In this document: piece by piece, positions 16,357 through 25,217 of the stretch
Layout: the number at the start of each line of letters is the position of its first letter
Position numbering within the stretch: position 1 is the first letter of the stretch
NCBI RefSeq assembly: GCF_001274935.1
Contig: NZ_LILC01000013.1
Coordinates: forward strand, 496,001-560,000
Origin: Priestia koreensis
Lineage (GTDB): Bacteria > Bacillota > Bacilli > Bacillales > Bacillaceae_H
DNA: 64,000 nucleotides
Direction: 5' to 3'
Position numbers and translations under genes: made by a program
Notes under the pieces: generated by a model
What the model saw: the letters and a program-made list of their open reading frames with translations, nothing else
What the model was told of the DNA's origin: nothing
Database searches by the model: none

Positions 16357-16376
16357 CGGCTTGTGAGGTGAGGGTT

Positions 16377-16616
16377 ATGAAGAAGGATTTTGGCGATTCC
16401 ATATCAAATAAAGTTTACGAATATCGAGTTCTTGCCAAAATGACTCAGCTAGATTTGGCAAAAGAAGTTGGTGTTTCCAAGCAAACGATTTTGGTCATGG
16501 AGAAGGGAAATTATGTCCCTTCATCGCTATTAGCTTTTCGTATTGCCAATTTCTTCAAAGTTGATGTGAATGATATTTTTACCTACGTGAAAGGAATTGA
16601 TCAACATGACGTCTGA
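16377..16616 (+). CDS. lanR: LanR, PBSX/Cro-type repressor of the immunity operon
   Basis: A 79-residue single-domain helix-turn-helix protein from ATG 16377 (after GAGGTGAGGG); the length equals that of LtnR. The fold is XRE: VYEYRVLAKMTQLDLAKEVG, recognition helix VSKQTILVMEKG, then YVPSSLLAFRIANFFKVDVN. LtnR represses the ltnRIFE promoter in Lactococcus. The same divergent layout here supports autoregulation of immunity. Its end overlaps the lanI start by 11 bases. Confidence 0.85.
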   Translation: MKKDFGDSISNKVYEYRVLAKMTQLDLAKEVGVSKQTILVMEKGNYVPSSLLAFRIANFFKVDVNDIFTYVKGIDQHDV

Positions 16617-16944
16617 ATCAATATCAAATACTATTTTTTCCCCTTTGAAGATCTGGGCGGAAAAATCAAATGGAAATTGGAACATGCTTATTGTTAGTGG
16701 TTTTGTTTTGCTTCTAGTAGGAGCAATCCTACTATTTGTGCTTCGAAACAAGATCGGGGAAACAGACGAAAGAACAAGTCCAATATATTTAAAAAGTGCC
16801 TTTATCATGTTAGGTGGTTTTGTTTTATTCGACTTGATTTTCCCAAAGGGATATATGTGGCAAATTTTTCTTTTGTTCAAATATTCTTTAGCATTCTTGG
16901 TTTCTGGAGTATATCTAGCTGTTCAATATAAAAAGGGCTTCTAA
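16606..16944 (+). CDS. lanI: LanI-type lantibiotic immunity membrane protein
   Basis: A 112-residue protein from ATG 16606, which lies inside the 3' end of lanR with AAAGGAA upstream. Three hydrophobic segments are visible: MLIVSGFVLLLVGAILLFVL (about 24-43), FIMLGGFVLFDLIF (about 64-77) and the C-terminal FLLFKYSLAFLVSGVYLAV. Size, topology and position between the regulator and the ABC transporter genes equal LtnI (116 residues), which gives immunity by itself in lacticin 3147 producers. Assignment is by position and topology more than by sequence recall. Confidence 0.75.
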   Translation: MTSESISNTIFSPLKIWAEKSNGNWNMLIVSGFVLLLVGAILLFVLRNKIGETDERTSPIYLKSAFIMLGGFVLFDLIFPKGYMWQIFLLFKYSLAFLVSGVYLAVQYKKGF

Positions 16945-16974
16945 AACAACTGCCCTACTCAGGAGGATTAGAAC

Positions 16975-17838
16975 ATGTTAATTAACTCAATTACTAAGAA
17001 ATACAAAGGAACTGTAGCTTTAAATAAACTATCTTTTAATTTTAAGCAAGGGGAAATTGTGGGTTTAATTGGGAATAACGGTGCTGGAAAAAGTACGCTT
17101 ATGAAAATAATCTCTCAAACTATTCAGGAATTTGATGGATCTGTTAAAGATAATCATCGTGTCGGATACTTGATTGAGGAACCCAAACTATTTAGTAATA
17201 AGACGGGGTTAGCGCATTTATCCTATTTCTCTAGGATTTACGGCAATAAATTTGAAATGAGTGAATATGAGCAGTTGCTAAAAGGGCTGCAATTATTTGA
17301 TGTATTGAATAAAAAAGTAAAGCAATACTCCTTAGGGATGAAACAGAAATTGGGGATTGTAATTAGTTTATTAAATAACCCCAATTACGTTGTGTTAGAT
17401 GAGCCAACAAACGGTATGGATATTGAAACATCTCTTGAGGTGTTGGAGCAATTAAAAAAGATGGCTAGAGAACGAAACGTAGGCATTTTAATCTCTAGTC
17501 ATAAGCTAGAAGATATCGAAAACGTTTGTAATCGTGTCTTATTTTTAGAAAAAGGCAATATTGTTGACGAACAACAAGTTAATAATCAACGTCACCACAT
17601 ACTAAAATTAGTTTTTAATACCCCTATCGAATTAGCAAAATTCATCCATCATCAAGAATTCGGAACAATTATTTATTCTAGTGAAAACACAGTTGAAGTT
17701 GAAACAGAGGCAGAAAATGCTGATGTTTTTCAATTTTTAAATCAATTGGATATAAAATTAATTGATTTTACTACAGAAAAGAGAACGCTTCGTAATGTGT
17801 ATATGAGTAAACTTGGAGGTGGATATCATGGTAATTGA
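16975..17838 (+). CDS. lanF: LanF, ATPase of the lantibiotic immunity ABC transporter
   Basis: A 287-residue ABC ATPase: Walker A GNNGAGKST at residues 33-41, signature YSLGMKQKLGI near 119, and Walker B YVVLDEP near 140 with the D-loop following. This is the BcrA/LanF subgroup. CAGGAGG precedes the ATG. The C-terminal part (residues 210-287) is the variable extension of such ATPases. With LanE it should expel the lantibiotic from the membrane of the producer. The stop overlaps the lanE start. Confidence 0.88.
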   Translation: MLINSITKKYKGTVALNKLSFNFKQGEIVGLIGNNGAGKSTLMKIISQTIQEFDGSVKDNHRVGYLIEEPKLFSNKTGLAHLSYFSRIYGNKFEMSEYEQLLKGLQLFDVLNKKVKQYSLGMKQKLGIVISLLNNPNYVVLDEPTNGMDIETSLEVLEQLKKMARERNVGILISSHKLEDIENVCNRVLFLEKGNIVDEQQVNNQRHHILKLVFNTPIELAKFIHHQEFGTIIYSSENTVEVETEAENADVFQFLNQLDIKLIDFTTEKRTLRNVYMSKLGGGYHGN

Positions 17839-18553
17839 TATTAAAAATTATGTTAGTTACAACTTAAGTGAACTGTTAAAGAAAGGCTACTTGTTCATAG
17901 GAATTATAGCTGCCTTAGGACCAGCACTGCTTATTAGTTACTTCATTCTCTCAGGAAAAACAGAGTTTACCATTAAACATGTCTCAAACTTTTACTGTAT
18001 GTTAGGAATGCTCACCGCTGTCTTACACCCCCTGTATTTTGTAAACAGAGATTATTCATCAAAGACCATCTCATTGATTAACAACTCAAAACAAAATAGA
18101 AAAAACTATGTATTAGCCAATGTTGTCATCGCACTAGTTGTCAGTTTGATCTATGCAGCCATTGGTATTGTCCTACTTTTAATTACCAAACAACTTGGAG
18201 TTCCTGGAGAATTAAAGCCTTCCTTCATTCTAGGATTTTCTGCTAACGTTTTTCTGCTAGTATTAACGTTTTTCTTGTTCGGATATATCTTATTACTATT
18301 TGGCTTCAGAAGTGGTGCCGTCTATGGGATTTTAACAGCGTCATTGCTATTCTTCCATAACATTTTAGGAAATGTATTAGAGAGCAGCCATAACACAGTC
18401 CTTTCAAACGTTATTGAAAACTTTCCAGGATACTTTTATCCAGTTATGGTCGGCTCAAACCCACTGACATTTCTGCAGTATGCCATAGGTTTTTTTACAC
18501 TGATCGTACTTCTTGCACTCGTTCTTAAAAAGAGCCAAAGAATTGAGATTTAA
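17828..18553 (+). CDS. lanE: LanE, permease of the lantibiotic immunity ABC transporter
   Basis: I place the start at ATG 17828 (seven bases after GGAGGTGG), giving 241 residues and an 11-base overlap with lanF. The protein has six hydrophobic spans, among them LFIGIIAALGPALLISYFIL, then NVVIALVVSLIYAAIGIVLL, VFLLVLTFFLFGYILLLFGF and the C-terminal YAIGFFTLIVLLALVL. It matches the single-permease layout of ltnFE. It is the last gene of the divergent operon and is followed by two hairpins. Confidence 0.82.
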   Translation: MVIDIKNYVSYNLSELLKKGYLFIGIIAALGPALLISYFILSGKTEFTIKHVSNFYCMLGMLTAVLHPLYFVNRDYSSKTISLINNSKQNRKNYVLANVVIALVVSLIYAAIGIVLLLITKQLGVPGELKPSFILGFSANVFLLVLTFFLFGYILLLFGFRSGAVYGILTASLLFFHNILGNVLESSHNTVLSNVIENFPGYFYPVMVGSNPLTFLQYAIGFFTLIVLLALVLKKSQRIEI

Positions 18554-18563
18554 TAAAACACGT

Positions 18564-18593
18564 TTAAAAGTAAGAGTTATTCCTTACTTTTAA
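18564..18593 (+). terminator. First hairpin after lanE
   Basis: TTAAAAGTAAG pairs perfectly with CTTACTTTTAA over an eight-base loop, 11 bases after the lanE stop. The downstream sequence is not T-rich. Confidence 0.45.
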
Positions 18594-18614
18594 GACAAGC
18601 ATTTGAATATCTTT

Positions 18615-18657
18615 GAAGCCATCGAATTCTGATAATGTTTAGGAATTTGATGGCTTC
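18615..18657 (+). terminator. Second, stronger terminator after lanE
   Basis: GAAGCCATCGAATTC pairs with GAATTTGATGGCTTC (one G-T pair) and is followed by ATTTCTATG. This is the likely end of the lanRIFE transcript. Confidence 0.65.
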
Positions 18658-18839
18658 ATTTCTATGTATGCGAAGACATTTCTAAAAAAGATTTTGACAT
18701 TAGCCAGATTGATCAAAAAATCATGGGGAAAACTTGTTAAAATAGGGGTAAGAAACGCTTTTGCATCACCACTCTAAACTTGATCTTGAAAGAAGATAAT
18801 AGATGAATAAAAGTGTCTTTATATTTGAAAATAGAGTAA

Positions 18840-19100
18840 ATATCAAGGTGTAAAGTATGGCTTCTAGTTAATGATTTATACGTTGATCTGATAGCATTTA
18901 ATAACTTACATGAAGACGGTATTAAAGCCACAACGGATTGGCGTACTTATTCATTTGTTACAGATATACCTGATGAGAGTTCATTGATTTTGTTAGGTGT
19001 TCAACTAATGTGGATGGGAAAGATTTGGGTAAGTAGATATGAACGATCTCTCCAAGAAAATAAGTATATTGCCAAGTATGCCGGTCAATTTAGACTTTAA
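18840..19100 (+). pseudogene. C-terminal remnant of an effector-binding/CBM-like protein
   Basis: A frame of about 86 codons with no start codon or ribosome-binding site, ending TAA at 19098-19100. It reads as protein (GIKATTDWRTYSFVTDIPDE, then SSLILLGVQLMWMGKIWVS). The TTDWxxYxxVxDxPxxxxxxxxGxxLxGxGxxW pattern is typical of a C-terminal sandwich domain found behind some regulators. The 5' part is missing, so this is a decay product between the lantibiotic cluster and glnA. The rest of 18658-19290 shows nothing I can name. Confidence 0.4.
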
Positions 19101-19293
19101 TGAATAACTTATGTTCATACTCTCCTTTTTGTTTTATCAAAATAATTCCAAAAAGATGCTTGTTATTTTTCAACAATAATGAACTTCATCCAATTTCAAA
19201 AAAGATGAACAAAAAATAAAAAATTAATTATTCTATAGGCAACCTTAAAAACTATTGAGTTACACAGAAATAATTATTAATTTAAACAAAAAA

Positions 19294-19322
19294 AGCCCTC
19301 AACGCCTACAGCGTCAAGGGCT
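19294..19322 (-). terminator. glnA terminator
   Basis: AGCCCTCAACGC pairs with GCGTCAAGGGCT, followed on the minus strand by a T-run. It lies 7 bases after the glnA stop. Confidence 0.85.
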
Positions 19323-19329
19323 ATTTCTA

Positions 19330-20664
19330 TTAATACATGCTCATGTATTGGTCGCGTTCCCAAGGATGAACTTGTGTGCGGAACATATCCCACTCGATTT
19401 CTTTTGCTTCTAAGAAATGTTCTGTGATGTGCTCGCCAAGTGCACCAACCATTACTTCGTTCTTTTTGAACTCTACTAATGCTTGAGCAAGTGTAGCTGG
19501 TAAATCAACGATTCCTTCAGCTTCGCGCTCTTCTTTCGACATTACATAGATGTTACGGTCAATTGGTTTTGGAGCTTCCAATTTGTTTTTGATTCCGTCA
19601 AGACCAGCAGCAAGTAGAACAGCCATTGCTAAGTAAGGGTTAGCAGCTGGGTCTACGCTACGTACTTCAACACGTGTACTTACGCCGCGAGAAGCTGGGA
19701 TACGGATTAATGGGCTACGGTTACGTGCAGACCATGCTACGTAACAAGGAGCTTCGTATCCTGGTACTAGACGTTTGTAAGAGTTAACTGTTGGGTTTGT
19801 AACAGCTGTGAAGCTAGTTGCGTTTTTCACGATACCAGCGATGAACTGACGTGCCGTTTCACTTAACTCTAACTCACCTTTTGTATCGTAGAATGCGTTA
19901 ACGCCTTCTTTAAATAAAGAAAGGTTACAGTGCATTCCAGATCCATTTACACCGAATAATGGTTTTGGCATGAACGTTGCATGAAGACCATGCTTACGAG
20001 CGATTGTTTTAACCACTAATTTAAATGTTTGAATATCGTCACAAGCTTTTAGAGCACTTGCATATTTGAAGTCGATCTCATGTTGACCAGGAGCTACCTC
20101 ATGGTGAGATGCTTCAATTTCAAAGCCCATTTCTTCTAGCTCAAGAACGATGTCACGACGGCAGTTTTCGCCAAGGTCAGTAGGGGCAAGGTCGAAGTAA
20201 CCACCTTTGTCGTTAAGTTCTAATGTAGGTTCACCTTTTTCATCAAGCTTGAATAAGAAAAATTCTGGCTCAGGCCCAAGGTTAAAGTCTGTGAATCCTA
20301 GTTCTTCCATCTCTTTTAAAACACGTTTTAAGTTGTTGCGTGGGTCTCCATCAAATGGTGTTCCGTCTGGATTGTAAATATCACAGATGAAACGAGCTAC
20401 TTTTCCTTTTTCTGGCGTCCAAGGGAAAATAACGAATGTATCAAGATCTGGATATAAGTACATATCAGATTCTTCGATACGAACGAAACCTTCGATTGAA
20501 GAGCCGTCAAACATCATTTTGTTGTCTAACGCTTTTTCTAATTGGCTTACTGGAATTTCAACGTTTTTAATTGTCCCTAAAATATCCGTAAACTGTAGTC
20601 GAATATACTTTACGTTCTCTTCCTGTACTTTTGATACGATATCTTCTTTTGTAAATTTTGCCAT
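19330..20664 (-). CDS. glnA: Glutamine synthetase, type I-alpha
   Basis: This enzyme makes glutamine from glutamate, ammonia and ATP. The 444 residues match Bacillus GlnA in length. I chose the second ATG (MAKFTKED), seven bases after GGAGG. Signature blocks include [38 protein letters not shown] and the substrate flap [17 protein letters not shown]. Feedback-inhibited GlnA also controls GlnR and TnrA in Bacillus. It follows glnR by 86 bases in the classic dicistronic operon, under the promoter and GlnR boxes upstream of glnR. Confidence 0.98.
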   Translation of the reverse strand: MAKFTKEDIVSKVQEENVKYIRLQFTDILGTIKNVEIPVSQLEKALDNKMMFDGSSIEGFVRIEESDMYLYPDLDTFVIFPWTPEKGKVARFICDIYNPDGTPFDGDPRNNLKRVLKEMEELGFTDFNLGPEPEFFLFKLDEKGEPTLELNDKGGYFDLAPTDLGENCRRDIVLELEEMGFEIEASHHEVAPGQHEIDFKYASALKACDDIQTFKLVVKTIARKHGLHATFMPKPLFGVNGSGMHCNLSLFKEGVNAFYDTKGELELSETARQFIAGIVKNATSFTAVTNPTVNSYKRLVPGYEAPCYVAWSARNRSPLIRIPASRGVSTRVEVRSVDPAANPYLAMAVLLAAGLDGIKNKLEAPKPIDRNIYVMSKEEREAEGIVDLPATLAQALVEFKKNEVMVGALGEHITEHFLEAKEIEWDMFRTQVHPWERDQYMSMY

Positions 20665-20750
20665 CATGAATCCTCCCCTAAACATAAATAGAAAAGTATA
20701 TATAAGCTACTTCTTTAGTGAAGCACGCAAATACCTAAAACGAAATGTTC

Positions 20751-21152
20751 TTAATGAAAGAAACGCGACATGTCACCTTGATTAAGTGCTGCACGATTAA
20801 AACGTCCGGCTTGCATCAATTCCGTACGAAGAATTTTACGCAGCTCTTCGTCTGAAAGATCCGGTTTTTTTACGGTTACAGGCTCGTTTGGCGCATGCTT
20901 TGTTTCATTTTCTTTCACTTTAAAAAGTTCTTTAATTCCTGCAAGGTTCACGCCTTGTTCAATCAAATCACGAATTTCTAATAGTTTATCAATATCGTTG
21001 AATGAATAAAGACGTCTTTTTCCTTCTGTTCGAGCAGGCGTTACTAGATCATGTTCTTCGTAATAACGGATTTGACGAGCGGACAACTCTGTTAACTGCA
21101 TCACAATGCTAATTGGAAACAGTGGAGTATTACGTCGAATGTTGTCACTCAT
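20751..21152 (-). CDS. glnR: MerR-family nitrogen repressor GlnR
   Basis: A 133-residue MerR-type regulator (B. subtilis GlnR has 135). The N-terminal winged helix reads [20 protein letters not shown], with [20 protein letters not shown] as the wing and linker. The short C-terminal tail is the part through which feedback-inhibited glutamine synthetase activates DNA binding. It represses glnRA when nitrogen is plentiful. Two TGTNA-N7-TNACA-type boxes lie at its own promoter. AGGAGG precedes the ATG. Confidence 0.97.
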   Translation of the reverse strand: MSDNIRRNTPLFPISIVMQLTELSARQIRYYEEHDLVTPARTEGKRRLYSFNDIDKLLEIRDLIEQGVNLAGIKELFKVKENETKHAPNEPVTVKKPDLSDEELRKILRTELMQAGRFNRAALNQGDMSRFFH

Positions 21153-21183
21153 ATCTCGCTCCTCCTTTTCTTAACACATTTTT

Positions 21184-21212
21184 ATTGTATGCTATGTTAG
21201 TTTATCTGTCAA
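21184..21212 (-). promoter_or_regulatory. glnRA promoter (sigma-A)
   Basis: Minus-strand TTGACA (21207-21212), 17 bases, TACAAT (21184-21189), about 30 bases before the glnR start. The -35 lies within the proximal GlnR box. Confidence 0.85.
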
Positions 21213-21234
21213 CTAAATGTTAGTTTTTCTTACA
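21195..21234. promoter_or_regulatory. Paired GlnR/TnrA operator boxes
   Basis: TGTTA-GTTTTTC-TTACA (21218-21234) fits the TGTNAN7TNACA consensus exactly. TGTTA-GTTTATC-TGTCA (21195-21211) fits with one mismatch and covers the -35. They are 23 bp apart, about two helical turns, as in the B. subtilis glnRA operators. Confidence 0.85.
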
Positions 21235-21264
21235 TGGAATTAAAATAGGACCTCAAACCGTTGA

Positions 21265-21293
21265 TATGACAGTAGCTGAGGGTTACTGTCATA
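21265..21293. other. Hairpin between ynbB and glnR
   Basis: TATGACAGTA and TACTGTCATA form a 10-bp stem over nine bases. There is no T-run on either strand, so it is not a convincing terminator. It lies between the ynbB stop and the glnR promoter. Confidence 0.35.
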
Positions 21294-21465
21294 CCAAACT
21301 GAGCGAGGTAAAATAGGCAAAATGACGTCAACATTTGGTAAAAAAGCACGTCATGCCATACATCCGACCTTCTTAAAACCACCTTTTAGGGGCGAAGTGG
21401 ATGAAAAATAAATGGGGAGAATTTATTTTTATTATGACATAAAAGCCTCTTCTACACACTATTTA

Positions 21466-22734
21466 TCAAATGGTAATAAAGTTCTTCTCAATGAGGTCAT
21501 TAATCGCCCAGCATACGGCAACTTTGACGTGTGAATACGTTAATCCACCTTGCACATAAGCGATATAAGGTGGTCGGATCGGACCGTCTGCCGTTAGTTC
21601 TAAGCTTGCACCTTGAATAAAGGTACCTGCTGCCATAATTACATCGTCTTCATAACCTGGCATATAGTTTGGGTACGGCGTCACATGTGAGTTGATTGGT
21701 GATGCATATTGAATCGCCTGACAGAACGCAACCATTAATTTCGGATCGTCAAACTGCACAGACTGAATTAAGTCCGTTCTTGTGCTATTCCACTTTGGCT
21801 CAGTTTTCATGCCGAGCTTTTCAAGCAATGCAGACGTAAAGACCGCTCCTTTTAACGCTTGACCCACAACATGAGGCGCTAAGAAGAAGCCTTGGTACAT
21901 TTCAAGCAAGCTGTACAATGATGCTCCTGCTTCTGCTCCAATACCAGGAGTAGTCATACGGTACGAGCACGCTTCTACAAGTTCCTTACGTCCCGCTACA
22001 TAGCCGCCAATTTTCGCAAGACCACCACCAGGGTTTTTAATAAGTGACCCTGCAATGAGATCTGCTCCGACATGACTCGGTTCTTGAAGCTCCACAAACT
22101 CACCGTAACAGTTATCAACGAACACGACAATCTCCGGATTAACTCCTTTTACAAAGTCGATCATTTCCTTAATTTCAGCAACTGTAAAGGACGGACGAAC
22201 GCCGTAGCCCTTTGAACGCTGAATGCCAACCATCTTCGTTTTCTCTGAAATAGTTGATTTGACCGCTTCAAAGTCTACCTGCCCTTCCGGAGTTAAATCG
22301 ACGGTTTGATAACCGATGTGAAATTCTTTTAGCGATCCGACGCCAGAACCGCGAATGCCGACAATTTCTTCAAGCGTATCATATGGTTTTCCTGTAATAT
22401 AGACAAGCTCATCGCCAGGGCGAAGTACCCCGAACAGAGCAATGCTGATGGCGTGAGTACCTGAGATGATTTGCGGACGAACGATACACGCTTCCGTTCC
22501 AAATACATCTGCATATACGGTCTCAAGCGTATCTCTTCCCATGTCATCGTACCCGTATCCTGTTGAAGGAATAAAGTGCGCATCACTGACACGGTTTTTA
22601 CGGAAGCTTTCTAATACGCGATATTGATTCGTTTCAATGTTACGATCGATCTGTTCGTGAATCGGTCGGATTTGTTTTTCTACTTCTTCTACAAGTGGTG
22701 CTAATTTCTGTCCGTGTTGCAATTGTTCTAGCAT
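21466..22734 (-). CDS. ynbB: YnbB-type PLP-dependent enzyme (aluminium-resistance / Met gamma-lyase family)
   Basis: A 422-residue fold-type I PLP protein. SGTHAISIALFGVLRPGDEL (about 90-109) is the phosphate-binding region, DNCYGEF carries the PLP-contacting Asp, and GSLIKNPGGGLAKIGGYVAG (about 231-250) holds the Schiff-base lysine. The reaction in Bacillus is not established; the family name comes from an aluminium-resistance gene. It begins 15 bases after hflX, so the two are one operon, in the order known from B. subtilis next to glnRA. Confidence 0.88.
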   Translation of the reverse strand: MLEQLQHGQKLAPLVEEVEKQIRPIHEQIDRNIETNQYRVLESFRKNRVSDAHFIPSTGYGYDDMGRDTLETVYADVFGTEACIVRPQIISGTHAISIALFGVLRPGDELVYITGKPYDTLEEIVGIRGSGVGSLKEFHIGYQTVDLTPEGQVDFEAVKSTISEKTKMVGIQRSKGYGVRPSFTVAEIKEMIDFVKGVNPEIVVFVDNCYGEFVELQEPSHVGADLIAGSLIKNPGGGLAKIGGYVAGRKELVEACSYRMTTPGIGAEAGASLYSLLEMYQGFFLAPHVVGQALKGAVFTSALLEKLGMKTEPKWNSTRTDLIQSVQFDDPKLMVAFCQAIQYASPINSHVTPYPNYMPGYEDDVIMAAGTFIQGASLELTADGPIRPPYIAYVQGGLTYSHVKVAVCWAINDLIEKNFITI

Positions 22735-22749
22735 GTTGTAATTCCTTTC

Positions 22750-24012
22750 TTACTCGTTCTCACTATTTTTTTCGACGTGAATTGGATGATGCTGTGGTGC
22801 ATAGCCAGCGCATTCATACAGATCCGTTTCTTCGTTAAAGGTCATTTTTTCAACAATCGTATCGCGCTTCAACGAGGCAAGAAGCTTTCCTTCACTCGGT
22901 GATACGTGCAGCTCGTAGTACTTCATCTCTTCTCTTACGTAACGTTCAATCGTTTCAAGAAGTTCGTTTACGTCTTCTTTTACAAATGCACTCACGTTCA
23001 TAGAGCGGTTTGTGTGCGGCACGAAGTCTGAAAGCTGTAAATCTTTTTTATTATAAACCGTCAGCATCGGAATGCCTGATACATCTAGTTCTCTTAACAG
23101 GTCATGAACCGTTTGCTCGTGGTTGTAGTAATCTGGATTACTGGAATCAACGACATGTAAAATTAAGTCTGCTTCCTGTACCTCTTCAAGCGTTGAGCGG
23201 AATGATGCAACGAGTGTTGTCGGCAAGTCTTGAATGAATCCTACCGTATCCGTGATCAGCGCTTGAAAGCCTGACGGTAACGCGAGACGTCTTGTCGTCG
23301 GATCAAGCGTTGCGAACAGCTGATTCTCTTCGTAGATCCCCGCTTCCGTCATACGGTTAAATAACGTGGATTTCCCAGCGTTCGTATAGCCAACAATGGC
23401 AATTTGTAACGCCTGATTCCGCTTGCGGCGCTCACGATAGCGGTTGCGGTGCTCGACGACAGTTTTTAGCTGTTGCTTAATGTCGTCAATTTTGCGGCGG
23501 ATATGACGACGATCGCTCTCAAGCTTCGTCTCACCCGGTCCCCTCGTACCAATTCCTCCGCCGAGTCGTGATAATGATGCTCCTTGACCAACTAGTCGTG
23601 GAAGCAGGTATTCTAACTGCGCTAGTTCAACCTGCAGCTTTCCTTCTTTTGTTTGTGCACGCTGTGCGAAAATGTCTAGAATAAGCTGTGTGCGGTCAAT
23701 GACTCTTGCGTCTAGCTGTGCAGACAAATTGCGGATTTGGCTCGGGGATAGTTCATCGTTAAAGATAATAAGATCCGGCTCTAGCTCTTCTTCAAGCTGA
23801 ACAAGCTCTTCTACCTTTCCCTTTCCAATGTATGTGGCTGAGTGAACGCGATCTCTTTTTTGCGTAAGAGAGACAACAACTTTTCCGTTGGCCGTTTCGG
23901 TTAGAGAGATGAGTTCATCCATGGAATATTGAAAGCGGTCATCATCTTCTGTTTGTAGCTGACAACCGACTAAAATAACCTTTTCTTGTTCATTCTTCAT
24001 TTCAATGGTCAA
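22750..24012 (-). CDS. hflX: Ribosome-associated GTPase HflX
   Basis: A 420-residue GTPase. The N-terminal HflX domain includes [20 protein letters not shown] and the glycine-rich linker [20 protein letters not shown]. The G domain has G1 [10 protein letters not shown]3 DTVGF and G4 YNKKDL. HflX binds the 50S subunit and splits stalled or stressed ribosomes. The start is a TTG (24012) after GGAAGGA; an ATG four codons later is an alternative. It heads the hflX-ynbB operon. Confidence 0.95.
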   Translation of the reverse strand: MTIEMKNEQEKVILVGCQLQTEDDDRFQYSMDELISLTETANGKVVVSLTQKRDRVHSATYIGKGKVEELVQLEEELEPDLIIFNDELSPSQIRNLSAQLDARVIDRTQLILDIFAQRAQTKEGKLQVELAQLEYLLPRLVGQGASLSRLGGGIGTRGPGETKLESDRRHIRRKIDDIKQQLKTVVEHRNRYRERRKRNQALQIAIVGYTNAGKSTLFNRMTEAGIYEENQLFATLDPTTRRLALPSGFQALITDTVGFIQDLPTTLVASFRSTLEEVQEADLILHVVDSSNPDYYNHEQTVHDLLRELDVSGIPMLTVYNKKDLQLSDFVPHTNRSMNVSAFVKEDVNELLETIERYVREEMKYYELHVSPSEGKLLASLKRDTIVEKMTFNEETDLYECAGYAPQHHPIHVEKNSENE

Positions 24013-24214
24013 TGAGCGTTCCTTCCTTTACGAACGAAATTAGTAAAAATCATTCTTATTCTAACAGAAAACCGTTCATATCTCTAGCAAGATAGCGCTT
24101 TCTTACAACATTTCATCTTTTATGTGAAAGTTTAAAAAAAGGATTGAAATTTCTCCGCTCCCTTCCTACAATAGGATAGGATTGTAAATTATTGACGAAA
24201 GAGGAAATGCAGCG

Positions 24215-24811
24215 ATGACATGGGAAGTATTAAGCATCATTGGAACCATTGCCTTTGCGATAAGCGGGGCCATTATTGGAATGGAAGAAAAATACGATAT
24301 TTTAGGCGTTTACATATTAGGAATCGTCACGGCGTTTGGTGGTGGTGCCATTCGAAACCTGTTAATCGGGGTTCCTGTATCCGCACTGTGGGACCAAAGC
24401 ATTCTCTTCTATATCGCTTTTTTAGCGATGACGGCGGTGTTCGTGTTTCCACATAACCTGCTTCGTCACTGGAAGCGTTGGGGGAATTTCTTTGATGCTA
24501 TCGGTTTGTCCGCGTTTGCCATTCAAGGCGCGCTCTACGCGGTCAAAATGGATCATCCGCTCAGCGCTGTCATTGTCGCAGCTGTTCTCACAGGGAGCGG
24601 CGGTGGAATGCTCCGTGATGTCCTTGCAGGACGAAAGCCAACCGTATTAAAAGACGAAATCTATGCCGTATGGGCAATTGTTGCCGGTCTTCTAATCGGC
24701 TTCAAAGTAATCGTCTCACCTCTTGAACTCTATACGCTATTCTTCGGAATTGTGGTGCTACGCGTTTGTTCGTATATGTATCACTGGCGTTTGCCAATTA
24801 AATCATTGTAA
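24215..24811 (+). CDS. TRIC-type cation channel / UPF0126 membrane protein
   Basis: A 198-residue protein made of two repeats of three membrane spans. Each repeat has the family motif: FAISGAIIGMEEKYDILGVY ... TAFGGGAIRNLLIG in the first half and FAIQGALYAV ... AVLTGSGGGMLRDVLAGRKP in the second. Prokaryotic TRIC homologues form trimeric monovalent-cation channels. It is divergent from hflX and has its own AGAGGAAATG ribosome-binding site. A repeat element follows it. Confidence 0.88.
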   Translation: MTWEVLSIIGTIAFAISGAIIGMEEKYDILGVYILGIVTAFGGGAIRNLLIGVPVSALWDQSILFYIAFLAMTAVFVFPHNLLRHWKRWGNFFDAIGLSAFAIQGALYAVKMDHPLSAVIVAAVLTGSGGGMLRDVLAGRKPTVLKDEIYAVWAIVAGLLIGFKVIVSPLELYTLFFGIVVLRVCSYMYHWRLPIKSL

Positions 24812-24889
24812 AAAGAAAAAAGCTGCCATGAAAAGGAGGGCAACGAAAAAGTCCTTAGAGGGTTGCGTTCATAATGGAGTCGGTTGATC

Positions 24890-24998
24890 TCCACTCCAGG
24901 TCGCTTCGCTTTCCGCGGGGCGTGCGGTGAGCCTCCTCGCTCCTCTGCGGGGTCTCACCTGTCACGCTAATCCCGCAGGAGTCTCGCACCTTCCGTTC
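24890..24998 (+). repeat. Dispersed repeat, single copy
   Basis: This copy shares the TCGCTTCGCTTTCC, GAGC(T/C)TCCTCG, GGGATCTCACCTGT-like and CCCG(T/C)AGGAGTCT blocks with the array at 42.4-43.5 kb and the copies at 60.3-60.6 kb. It is more GC-rich than its surroundings and can fold through CTGCGGG / CCCGCAG. It lies downstream of the TRIC gene. Confidence 0.8.
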
Positions 24999-25084
24999 CA
25001 AACAACCTAGAGCGACTGCATCAGACGTAAGGGCCAAATTTCCATTTCAAAAGGAACTTGGCTGTTTTTTCCTTTAAAATAAAG

Positions 25085-25130
25085 AAAAAGCTAGATCCAT
25101 TCCAAAAAAACGGAATGGATCTAGCTTTTT
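25085..25130. terminator. Strong bidirectional terminator
   Basis: AAAAAGCTAGATCCATTCC pairs perfectly with GGAATGGATCTAGCTTTTT over eight bases, with A and T runs on the two sides. It serves the convergent TRIC and SDR genes. Confidence 0.9.
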
Positions 25131-25217
25131 TGTCTTACGTTCTACTGATCATCTAAAAAATCCAAAGTTTTTCAGTGGACTTCTGAAAAGGACAGCTTTT
25201 TATGCGTCATGTTCTTC

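Noticed and set aside
16530..16880. 116-codon minus-strand ORF across lanR and lanI
   Set aside because: Shadow of two real overlapping plus-strand genes that have good ribosome-binding sites and match the ltn layout.
1..19290. Transposase or integrase explaining the accessory region
   Set aside because: No recombinase ORF, insertion-sequence ends or attachment-site duplication could be seen; transfer is inferred only from gene content.
21265..21293. Terminator for hflX-ynbB
   Set aside because: The stem is good but no T-run follows on the minus strand, so it is listed only as a hairpin.
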